A program made the position numbers and the translations under genes. The notes below the pieces were generated by a model that searched no databases, was not told the DNA's origin, and worked only from the letters and a program-made list of their open reading frames with translations. This document shows positions 1 through 6,145 of a stretch of DNA of 7,234 nucleotides, one piece after another; positions within the stretch are counted from its first letter, which is position 1, and every line of letters begins with the position of its first letter. This stretch comes from BRHc4a sp049323915. GTDB taxonomy: Bacteria; Bacillota; Desulfotomaculia; Desulfotomaculales; Desulfocucumaceae. Location of the stretch: positions 1-7,234 of the forward strand of contig JBMOPC010000079.1 in assembly GCA_049323915.1 (NCBI GenBank), given 5' to 3'.

Positions 1-66
1 CTCTAAACCTGCTCAGTAAAACCAACCCCTTTAGCCGTGATGTCAGTAGCATTTTTGCTTTTCTCT

Positions 67-101
67 AATTGGGCGGGCCCTTTTCCGGGGCCCGCCCAAT
101 T
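67..101 (-). terminator. Strong hairpin after the second dctP gene; weak or non-classical terminator
   Basis: A perfect 14-bp stem (67-80 pairing with 88-101, GC-rich core GGGCGGGCCC) encloses a 7-base loop. It starts 13 bases after the stop codon of the second dctP gene. No run of T follows the stem on either strand: on the minus strand the next bases are AGAGAAAAGC. It therefore lacks the U-tract of a classical intrinsic terminator. It may terminate inefficiently, or it may protect the 3' end of the dctP mRNA while letting some transcription continue toward genes beyond the window. The hairpin itself is certain; its role is inferred. Confidence 0.6.
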
Positions 102-114
102 AAATGTCACAACA

Positions 115-1137
115 TTATTTGCTGTTCCTTGCCGCCTCAATGTAGTCTTTGCCTATTTTGTCAGCGTACTTGTCATAAACCGGCTGCATGGCTTTTACGA
201 ACTTTTCGCGGTCAGCATCGGTGAGGGTGTAAATTTCCATCTTTCCGCTGCCCTTGAGTTTTTCAAAGCTCTGGGCGTTGAGGTCGTCGGCAAGCTTGGT
301 GGCGTACTTGGTGGCTTCTTTCATGGCGTCGGTGAATATTTTCTGCTGTTCCGGAGTCAGGCTGTCCCAGAACTTGGTGTTGGTGATGACCACGTAGTCA
401 AGCCTTCCGTGGCTGGAAATGGTCATGTATTTCTGTACTTCGATGTATTTCTGGGTGTCTATGTTGTTGAAGGTGTTTTCCTGCCCGTCGACAGCCTTGC
501 TGTTAAGGGCCTGATAAACTTCTCCGAAGGCCATGGTCTGAGAACCTGCTCCCAGCGCCTTGAACTGCTCGTCGAGAACGCCGCCGCTCTGAGTGCGGAA
601 CTTGAGGCCTTTGAAGTCATCCGGGGTTTTCAGCGGCCGCTTGGAGTTGGTAAAGTGCTTCGATCCGTTGGGCCACCAGCCCAGTCCAAGCATTCCGTGG
701 GGCTTCAGGGTGTTCATCAGCTCCTGCCCTTTGGGGCCGTTGTAGAAGCTGTAGGCGGCCTGATCGTTTTTGAACAGGAAGGGCATGTCAACCAGCTGGA
801 ATGCGGGTACGAATCCCACCAGCTTGGTGACGGAGGGGGCAATCAGCTGGACGTTGTTTGCCCTCAGGGCCTCCAGCTCTTCCTTGTCACCGTATAGCTG
901 CGAGGATGGGAAAACCTGGACTTCAAACTGTCCCGATTTCTCAAGAAGCTCTTTGAACTTAAGGGCGCCCTGACCTTTCGGGGTGCTCTCGGCTACAACA
1001 TGTGAAAACTTGACGGATACCTTCTTGGCCGTGGTCTTTTTAGCGTCATCCTTGCTGCCGCCGCATCCTGCCGCGGTGAGAACCAGCACGGCTCCCAGGA
1101 GAAAAAACAAAGCCCTTTTTACAAAACCTTTTGTCAT
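115..1137 (-). CDS. dctP: TRAP-type C4-dicarboxylate-binding lipoprotein, DctP family (second copy)
   Basis: Extracytoplasmic solute-binding protein of a tripartite ATP-independent periplasmic (TRAP) transport system, 340 residues, typical for the family. Residues 1-25 form a lipoprotein signal peptide: a basic start (TKGFVKR), a hydrophobic stretch, then the lipobox TAAGC with Cys25 as lipidation site. The mature protein should therefore be tethered outside the membrane. The DctP fold shows in KFSHVVAESTPKG (43-55), PSSQLYGDKEEL (77-88), GLKFRTQ (177-183) and DGQENTFNNI (217-226). Arg181 matches the conserved arginine that clamps the substrate carboxylate in the family. The ATG start is supported by an AAGGAGGT ribosome binding site six bases upstream (1144-1151). 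It follows a related dctP gene by 82 bases and is probably co-transcribed with it. No dctQ or dctM is visible. The substrate is inferred from the family and the neighbouring sensor, not proven. Confidence 0.93.
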   Translation of the reverse strand: MTKGFVKRALFFLLGAVLVLTAAGCGGSKDDAKKTTAKKVSVKFSHVVAESTPKGQGALKFKELLEKSGQFEVQVFPSSQLYGDKEELEALRANNVQLIAPSVTKLVGFVPAFQLVDMPFLFKNDQAAYSFYNGPKGQELMNTLKPHGMLGLGWWPNGSKHFTNSKRPLKTPDDFKGLKFRTQSGGVLDEQFKALGAGSQTMAFGEVYQALNSKAVDGQENTFNNIDTQKYIEVQKYMTISSHGRLDYVVITNTKFWDSLTPEQQKIFTDAMKEATKYATKLADDLNAQSFEKLKGSGKMEIYTLTDADREKFVKAMQPVYDKYADKIGKDYIEAARNSK

Positions 1138-1143
1138 TTGAGA

Positions 1144-1151
1144 ACCTCCTT
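1144..1151 (-). promoter_or_regulatory. Strong ribosome binding site of the second dctP gene
   Basis: On the minus strand this reads AAGGAGGT, a full match to the anti-Shine-Dalgarno sequence, six bases before the ATG at 1137. It is clearly stronger than the site of the first dctP gene, which suggests higher translation of the second binding protein. Confidence 0.8.
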
Positions 1152-1219
1152 AAATATTAAAAGAATAAGAAATTTGAGACCTTTGGATAATTCACCTCCG
1201 TAATTATAATAATTAATTG

Positions 1220-2254
1220 TTATCTGGACCTGCTGTTTATTTCACTGGCCAACTGAGGTCCAACAATTTCATTAAGTATACTGTCAAGCCCTTTTAGCTT
1301 GTTTTTCCAAAGGGCTTTTTCCTCCGGAGTCTGGATGTGAATATCAACCTTGCCTGACTTCTGTAATATCTTCATATCCCTTTCGTTAATAATCCCGGCC
1401 TGCTCTCTTTCCCACTCGGTGACCTCCCTGATTGATTCTGTTATTGCCTGTTTTACATCCGGAGGAAGTCTGGACCAGAAGTTCATGTCCATCATAACCA
1501 CGTAGCCAAGGAAACCATGGTTGCTCACGGTGAGGTAGGGCTGCACTTCGTAAAACTTTTGGGTGACAATGTTGGACACGGTGTTTTCCTGCCCGTCTAT
1601 GGTGCGGGAGGAGAGGGCTTCATATACTTCGTTAAACCTTAACTGCACGGGAACCGCGCCCAGGAGCCTGAACTGCTCCTCCAGTATGGTGCTGTTTATC
1701 ATCGTCCTGAATCTCAGGCCTTTCAGGTCGTCCGGGCTTTTCATGGGCTTTATTCTGTTGGTTATTTGTTTGAACCCGTTGTCCCAGAATGCAAGCGGGT
1801 ATATACCCCCTTTTTCCAGGTCACTGTATAGTGTTTTTCCGATATTGCCCCTCATGGCGGCATGAATGTCATAGGTGTCCTGAAATACATAGGGCATATC
1901 AAATAACTGCCAGCGGGGAAAAAGATCGCCCAGCTTGGACGTTGAGGGGGCGATTATCTGAACCGCGCCGTTTTTTAAGGCCTGCATTTCCTCCCCGTCG
2001 GTATACAGGCTGGAATTGTGAAAAACCTGCACCTCCACCATGCCGCCGGTTCTTTTTTCAACCATCTGCGCGAATTTTTTGGCGGCCAGGCCTTTTGGAG
2101 TATCCTCAGCCACAACATGGGAAAATTTTATTACTATTTTTTCTCCCGGATTGACCTGCTCTTTATCTGCAACCTTTTCCCCGCACCCGGAAACTAAAAT
2201 CACAAGTATAACCAGTATAAATGCCGGTCGGATGAAAGCGGGCCTAAATCTCAT
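1220..2254 (-). CDS. dctP: TRAP-type C4-dicarboxylate-binding lipoprotein, DctP family (first copy)
   Basis: Extracytoplasmic solute-binding protein of the DctP family, 344 residues. The N-terminus has several arginines, a very hydrophobic run (FILVILVILV) and the lipobox VSGC with Cys24, so it is a predicted surface lipoprotein. Family landmarks are KFSHVVAEDTPKG (43-55), NSSLYTDGEEM (80-90), FDMPYVF (118-124), GLRFRTM (179-185, with Arg183 the expected carboxylate-binding arginine) and DGQENTVSNI (220-229). These landmarks line up with the following gene, so the two are paralogues, but they have diverged through most of the length. The ATG at 2254 has a GGGGGAA ribosome binding site six bases away (2261-2267). 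The gene lies downstream of a C4-dicarboxylate-type two-component system that has its own terminator, and it has a candidate promoter at 2334-2362. It could be a TRAP transport component, or a co-sensor like the DctP-family DctB of B. subtilis, which works with DctS. Confidence 0.93.
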   Translation of the reverse strand: MRFRPAFIRPAFILVILVILVSGCGEKVADKEQVNPGEKIVIKFSHVVAEDTPKGLAAKKFAQMVEKRTGGMVEVQVFHNSSLYTDGEEMQALKNGAVQIIAPSTSKLGDLFPRWQLFDMPYVFQDTYDIHAAMRGNIGKTLYSDLEKGGIYPLAFWDNGFKQITNRIKPMKSPDDLKGLRFRTMINSTILEEQFRLLGAVPVQLRFNEVYEALSSRTIDGQENTVSNIVTQKFYEVQPYLTVSNHGFLGYVVMMDMNFWSRLPPDVKQAITESIREVTEWEREQAGIINERDMKILQKSGKVDIHIQTPEEKALWKNKLKGLDSILNEIVGPQLASEINSRSR

Positions 2255-2333
2255 CGGTATTTCCCCCGTCTGTCATTCCGTTGAAACATTATTGCCTGAT
2301 ATTCTAATTTTCAAAAAAGTCACTTATTAATAG

Positions 2334-2362
2334 ATTTTATATTACTGCTTGTTTGTAAACAA
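2334..2362 (-). promoter_or_regulatory. Candidate sigma-A promoter of the dctP pair
   Basis: On the minus strand there is TTGTTT (2357-2362) as a -35 element, then exactly 17 bases, then TAAAAT (2334-2339) as a -10 element. The -10 box matches TATAAT at five of six positions. The -35 box matches TTGACA only at its first three, as expected of an activator-dependent promoter. The predicted transcription start near 2327 would leave a leader of about 72 bases before the dctP ATG. Found by eye only. Confidence 0.45.
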
Positions 2363-2381
2363 TATTTTGGTCATTTTGTTC
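2349..2381. promoter_or_regulatory. Candidate operator: inverted repeat plus adjacent direct repeat
   Basis: Two symmetric elements lie side by side. TTGTTT-GT-AAACAA (2349-2362) is a perfect 6-bp inverted repeat that overlaps the candidate -35 box. Next to it, ATTTTGGTC and ATTTTGTTC (2364-2381) form a nine-base direct repeat with one mismatch, placed just upstream of -35. A direct repeat in that position suits an activator such as the neighbouring CitB/DctR-type regulator, whose family tends to bind AT-rich sites. Assigning these elements to that regulator is inference. Confidence 0.4.
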
Positions 2382-2409
2382 TTCGATTGTTTAAAGCACC
2401 GGTATTATG

Positions 2410-2431
2410 AAAAAAGCCGGCTTATTCCGGC
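2410..2431 (-). terminator. Intrinsic terminator of the sensor-regulator operon
   Basis: On the minus strand a GCCGG/CCGGC stem (2427-2431 with 2416-2420) encloses a six-base loop and is followed directly by six T residues (2410-2415). It begins about ten bases after the response regulator stop codon. The short stem with a good U-tract fits a Rho-independent terminator and separates the regulatory operon from the dctP genes. Confidence 0.8.
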
Positions 2432-2441
2432 AACAGTTTTC

Positions 2442-3131
2442 TTACATAATCCTGTACTTTTTAATGGGCCTTCCCACAGATCCGTATTGCAGGTCCACTG
2501 TGACCCTGCCTATGGCCTCAAGGTATTCAAGGTACCTTCTGGCTGTAACCCTCGCCAGCCCCAGCCTTTCAGCAACTTCTTCGGCCGACATTGCCACCGG
2601 GGACTTGATCATGTAAAGGAGGACCTGTTTCATGGTCAAGTCGTTTAACCCCTTGGGTATTTCCCCCAACCCCTCATCCTCAGCCGCTGCCGGGTGCCGG
2701 CTGTCCTTAAGCCGGTCAATCTCCTGCTGGCTTAAAGATTCCATGGTGTAAAGCTTCATGCGCATCAAGCTGTATGATTCCAGCGCCGTCTTCAGCCTCT
2801 GAAACTTAAAAGGCTTCAGTATGTAGTCCACAGCTCCGTACCTGAAGGCAAACTCTATGGTTTCGGAGTCATGGGCGGCGGTTATCAAAATGGCGTCGGT
2901 GGGAACGTTCAGTTTTCTTAATTCTTTCAGCAGTGAAAGCCCGCTCTGGTCGGGAAGGTATACATCGACCAGGGCAAGCTCCGGTTTCAGTAAAACGGTT
3001 TTTTCTATGCCATCCCCGGCAGTGCCGGCTGTGCCCACAACAGTAAATCCCGGAACGGAATTGACGAATGTTTTGTTTATTTCGGCCACCATGGGGTCGT
3101 CTTCAATAATGATCACTTCTATGACACTCAA
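2442..3131 (-). CDS. dctR: CitB/DcuR/DctR-family response regulator
   Basis: Two-component response regulator, 229 residues, close to the usual length of the CitB family. The N-terminal receiver domain (about 4-120) has the acidic pocket E10-D11-D12, the phospho-acceptor Asp56 in ALVDVYLPDQSG, Thr84 in LITAAH and Lys106 in LKPF. A linker of about 40 residues leads to a C-terminal winged-helix DNA-binding region. Its helix-turn-helix is near 181-205 (MSAEEVAERLGLARVTARRYLEYLE), with a wing ending GSVGRPIKKYRI, typical of the family. The start is TTG: the frame has a TGA stop three codons upstream, so no ATG is possible there, and AAGG lies 11 bases before. It begins 16 bases after the kinase stop and is surely co-transcribed with it. 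The likely targets are the dctP genes just downstream. The symbol follows B. subtilis DctR; the DcuR or CitB names would be equally fair. Confidence 0.92.
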   Translation of the reverse strand: MSVIEVIIIEDDPMVAEINKTFVNSVPGFTVVGTAGTAGDGIEKTVLLKPELALVDVYLPDQSGLSLLKELRKLNVPTDAILITAAHDSETIEFAFRYGAVDYILKPFKFQRLKTALESYSLMRMKLYTMESLSQQEIDRLKDSRHPAAAEDEGLGEIPKGLNDLTMKQVLLYMIKSPVAMSAEEVAERLGLARVTARRYLEYLEAIGRVTVDLQYGSVGRPIKKYRIM

Positions 3132-3147
3132 AGACCATCACGCCTTT

Positions 3148-4749
3148 TTAATAATAAGTGGGCTGGGGAATTTCTATGGTAAACCTGGTGCCCTGACCGG
3201 GCGGGCAGTCAACTGCTATTGAGCCTCCGGCTGCCTGGACATGTTCTTTTACAATGAACAGTCCCAGTCCGTGCCCTTCCTCCTCCTTGGTGCTGAATCC
3301 GTTTTCAAATATTCTTTCTCTGAATTTTTCATGTATGCCGGGGCCTGAATCCTGAACAATTATTTTAAGGCCCCCCCCTTTGTCGGAGATAGAAAAATAT
3401 ATTGTTTTGGGGCCATCATCATAATTTTTAACAGCGTCTATAGCATTTTCCAGAAGGTTTCCGATAATTACAACCAGCACATTGCTGTCCACCCTGTCCG
3501 GAAGCATTGTAAGGCTGGTGTTTTTGTCAATGACCAGATCAGCCTTTATTTCCTTGGCCCTGCCGTATTTCCCCAGCAAAAGGCCGGCCACGCTGTTGTC
3601 CTTGATCTTTCTGGCCAGAAAAGATGTTATGTTTGTTTGCTCCTCGGTGATGGTGAATACATATTCAAGAGACTCATTGTACTTCTTTAGCTGAATAAGG
3701 CCCGCGATGGTGTGCAGCCTGTTAAGGTGCTCGTGGTTTTGCACCCTCAATGCCTCCACGAATGCCTTAACGCCGGTCAACTCTTCCGCCAGGCGGTGTA
3801 TTTCGGTGCGGTCCCTGAATGTGGCCACCGCTCCCACCACCTGGCCCTTTACACGGACCGGAACACGGTTGCTTATTACAACAGTGTTGTTTATTACCCT
3901 CTCCTGGTTGTATTCCGGCTCGCCCCGCTCGATAACCCTGGGAAGTTGGCTGTTGTCCAGTACATCCCATATGGATTTGCCTATGAGTACATCCCCGGTT
4001 CCCAGAATTTTTCTGGCGGCCTCGTTGGCCACGGTTATTCTGTATTCATTGTCTATGGCTATTATGCCTTCACCCAGGGCCTGCAGTATGGCCGTCCTTT
4101 CCTCCAGCAGCCTTGCTATTTCCTCCGGTTCCATTTTAAACATGGCTTCCTTGATCCTTCTGGCCAGGAATATGGAACCAATGAAGCCTAAAGTTGAACA
4201 CAGTATTAAAACAGCGTAAATCTCAAACCTGATGGATTTATAGATTTGGGCAAAGGTTGGTGTGAGAATTCCCACCACAACAACTCCCACCTGTCTGGTC
4301 CCTTCGTCGGCTTTGACAGGCACAAAGGCTCTGACCGAAGGTCCCAATACCCCTTCAGCCCTGGTAATGGTTTCGGTGTCACTGAGCGAAGGGATCAGAT
4401 CTTCGCCTGTGAACGGCTTTCCTATACGGTCGGCCACTGGATGCGAATATCTTATGCCGTTCATATTGACCACAACTATGTACTCCGTTCCGGTGGCCAC
4501 CCTGGTCTTTTCAGCAATGGGCTGTATTTTCATCCAGCCTTCATTTTTTTCAATATTATCCTGAATCAAAGGCGTCTGGGCCATTGTTCTGGCTATTGCC
4601 AGGGCCCTCTTGCCCATTTCGTCCTCTATGATGGCAGCTATTTTGGTGACCAGCACCGACCCGCCTACAAGTATAACCAGTAAAACCGAGCAAAATGAAA
4701 GAATGATTATTTTGGTGCTTAATTTTAAATTTCTTTTTCTTTTTGCCAT
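3148..4749 (-). CDS. dctS: C4-dicarboxylate sensor histidine kinase, DctS/DcuS/CitA family
   Basis: Membrane-bound sensor kinase of 533 residues, nearly the size of Bacillus DctS. Order of parts: basic start; first membrane helix (about 13-36); extracytoplasmic PAS-like sensor domain (about 37-172); second membrane helix (about 175-196); cytoplasmic PAS domain (about 215-318); dimerisation segment with phospho-acceptor His339 in VQNHEHLNRLHTIAGLIQL; and a HATPase domain with N box NLLENA (431-436), G1 DSGPGI (467-472) and G2 GHGLGLF (492-498). In the sensor domain RYSHP, GKPF and RAF give Arg100, His103, Phe113, Arg140 and Phe142. These correspond at constant spacing to the C4-dicarboxylate-binding residues Arg107, His110, Phe120, Arg147 and Phe149 of E. 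coli DcuS, as I remember that sequence. Fumarate, succinate or malate sensing is therefore likely. The ATG has only a weak ribosome binding site (CGGGGC). A response regulator gene follows. Confidence 0.94.
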   Translation of the reverse strand: MAKRKRNLKLSTKIIILSFCSVLLVILVGGSVLVTKIAAIIEDEMGKRALAIARTMAQTPLIQDNIEKNEGWMKIQPIAEKTRVATGTEYIVVVNMNGIRYSHPVADRIGKPFTGEDLIPSLSDTETITRAEGVLGPSVRAFVPVKADEGTRQVGVVVVGILTPTFAQIYKSIRFEIYAVLILCSTLGFIGSIFLARRIKEAMFKMEPEEIARLLEERTAILQALGEGIIAIDNEYRITVANEAARKILGTGDVLIGKSIWDVLDNSQLPRVIERGEPEYNQERVINNTVVISNRVPVRVKGQVVGAVATFRDRTEIHRLAEELTGVKAFVEALRVQNHEHLNRLHTIAGLIQLKKYNESLEYVFTITEEQTNITSFLARKIKDNSVAGLLLGKYGRAKEIKADLVIDKNTSLTMLPDRVDSNVLVVIIGNLLENAIDAVKNYDDGPKTIYFSISDKGGGLKIIVQDSGPGIHEKFRERIFENGFSTKEEEGHGLGLFIVKEHVQAAGGSIAVDCPPGQGTRFTIEIPQPTYY

Positions 4750-4810
4750 ATAAGCCCCGAAAAATGTTTTTTAAAAAAAATTCTACAAATTCTTTATGAA
4801 ACCTTTTTGT

Positions 4811-4840
4811 ATAAATAAAAAAGCGCCCGGGTGGGCGCTT
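4811..4840 (-). terminator. Intrinsic terminator after ynbB
   Basis: AAGCGCCC (4821-4828) pairs perfectly with GGGCGCTT (4833-4840) around a four-base loop. On the minus strand the stem is followed by TTTTATTTAT, and the last two stem bases are also T. It lies about 50 bases beyond the ynbB stop codon and ends the spoVK-ynbB unit before the kinase gene. The 71 bases between it and the kinase start are very AT-rich. I could not pick a convincing promoter there; a TAGAAT box lacks a recognisable -35 partner. Confidence 0.88.
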
Positions 4841-4892
4841 CAGAATCCAGGAGCCGGGATTTTCCTCTTAAGCATAATTTCCTGGCTGGTAT

Positions 4893-6143
4893 TTATGTTC
4901 TTTCCATGTTAAGTGCCGCGCTGACTACAGCCATCCTGGTGTAGTGTCGGGAGAGGCCGCCCTGCAGGTAAACCGCGTATGGCTCCCGTATGGGAGCGTC
5001 GGCGCTTAGTTCCAGTGAGGCTCCCTGCACGAAGGTGCCGGCAGCCATTATTATTTTGTCCCGGTATCCGGGCATGTCGCCGGGTTCCGGCCCGGCGCCC
5101 GAATCAACCGGTGAGGCTGACTGTATTCCCTTGCAAAAACTGATTATTTTTTCCACCGATCCCAGTATGATGGCCTGAATTATGTCGGTCCTGGGTTCAT
5201 CGTACGAAGGCACCGTTTTGTAACCCAGCCGCTCAAAGAACCTGGCGGTGAAAACCGCGCCCTGCAGGGCTTCGGCCACGCACCTGGGGGCCATAAATAA
5301 TCCCTGGTAAAGAAGCCTTATGTAGTCCGGGGAAGGGCCTATTTCCAAGCCCACCCCGGGCGCGGCCCACCTGTTGGCCGCCATCTCAATCAGTTTGTTT
5401 TTTCCCGCTATGTAGCCGCCGGATGGGGCAAGACCCCCCCCGGGGTTTTTAATTAGCGACCCTGCAATAAGGTCGGCCCCGGCTTCAATTGGCTCGCTCT
5501 CCTCCACAAATTCACCGTAGCAGTTGTCTACGAATATTACCAGGTCGTCTTTACATTTTCTGATAAAGCTTATAAGTCCGGCGATGCTTTTAATATTAAA
5601 AGACGGTCTTAGTGAATATCCCCTCGATCTCTGTATATAGACCATCCTGGTTCCCGGGTTGATAGCCTTTTTTATGGCGTCAAAGTCAGGGCTCCCGTCC
5701 GCAAGTAGTTCAACCTGACTGTATTTTACACCAAGTTCTTTCAGGGAGCCCGGCTCCTTTCCGCTGATGCCGATCATCTTGACCAGTGTGTCGTAGGGTG
5801 TGCCCTGAACTGAAAGCAGTTCGTCGCCGGGGCGAAGTACGCCGAAAAGGCAAAGTGCTATGGCGTGGGTCCCGCTGATGATCTGTCCCCTTACAAGGCT
5901 GGACTCGGAACGAAATACCCTGGCGTACAATTCTTCCAGTTTATCCCTGGCAGCGTCGTTATATCCGTAGCCGGTGGAACCCTTCAGGTGGAAATCGCAC
6001 ACCCGGGCATTTATAAACTCGCCGAGAATTTTTTTATGGTTGCTGAAGGCCGACTTTTCGATTTGCCTGCAGATCTCCCCTGTTTCCCCGTCCACTTCCG
6101 AGGCCAGCTTTTCCAACTGTGCTTCAGTGATTATTAAGAACAC
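4893..6143 (-). CDS. ynbB: PLP-dependent methionine gamma-lyase family protein (YnbB, aluminium-resistance-like)
   Basis: Fold-type I pyridoxal-phosphate enzyme of 416 residues, belonging to the Met_gamma_lyase/'aluminium resistance protein' family found beside glnR, lexA or spoVK in Firmicutes. Visible landmarks: GSTGYGYND (55-63); SGTHAIAL (90-97), the phosphate-binding turn; FVDNCYGEF (204-212), with Asp206 expected to contact the PLP ring nitrogen; SLIKNPGGGLAPSGGYIAG (229-247), with Lys232 the expected Schiff-base lysine; and the family-typical C-terminus SPVDSGAGPEPGDMPGY and EPYAVYLQGGLSRHYTR. The start is GTG, two bases after the spoVK stop, with only a weak ribosome binding site, so translation is probably coupled to spoVK. 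No other start codon is available nearby. The catalytic residues look intact, but the physiological substrate of this family is not settled. The older names imply more than is known. Confidence 0.92.
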   Translation of the reverse strand: MFLIITEAQLEKLASEVDGETGEICRQIEKSAFSNHKKILGEFINARVCDFHLKGSTGYGYNDAARDKLEELYARVFRSESSLVRGQIISGTHAIALCLFGVLRPGDELLSVQGTPYDTLVKMIGISGKEPGSLKELGVKYSQVELLADGSPDFDAIKKAINPGTRMVYIQRSRGYSLRPSFNIKSIAGLISFIRKCKDDLVIFVDNCYGEFVEESEPIEAGADLIAGSLIKNPGGGLAPSGGYIAGKNKLIEMAANRWAAPGVGLEIGPSPDYIRLLYQGLFMAPRCVAEALQGAVFTARFFERLGYKTVPSYDEPRTDIIQAIILGSVEKIISFCKGIQSASPVDSGAGPEPGDMPGYRDKIIMAAGTFVQGASLELSADAPIREPYAVYLQGGLSRHYTRMAVVSAALNMERT

Positions 6144-6145
6144 CT

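Noticed and set aside
37..897. Long plus-strand open frame of 286 codons
   Set aside because: It lies antisense to the second dctP gene, which has a lipobox, family motifs and a perfect ribosome binding site. The frame spans the hairpin at 67-101 and its product shows no recognisable domain. It is a shadow of the codon bias of the real gene.
1160..1199. Twelve-codon leader ORF starting at GTG within GGAGGTG on the minus strand
   Set aside because: The start codon overlaps the only ribosome binding sequence, so it would not be translated efficiently. There is no attenuator structure after it.
2255..2441. Sigma-54 (-24/-12) promoter for the dctP genes, as in proteobacterial dct systems
   Set aside because: No GG-N10-GC element with suitable context was found on the minus strand, and the regulator has no AAA sigma-54 activator domain.
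3707..4219. Overlapping plus-strand open frames of 159-170 codons opposite the kinase gene
   Set aside because: Both are antisense to the well-supported PAS and dimerisation regions of the kinase, with no ribosome binding site or recognisable motif.
4847..4885. Inverted repeat CCAGGA/TCCTGG downstream of ynbB
   Set aside because: The arms are only six bases and lie 27 bases apart with no T-run. The real terminator is the adjacent hairpin at 4821-4840.
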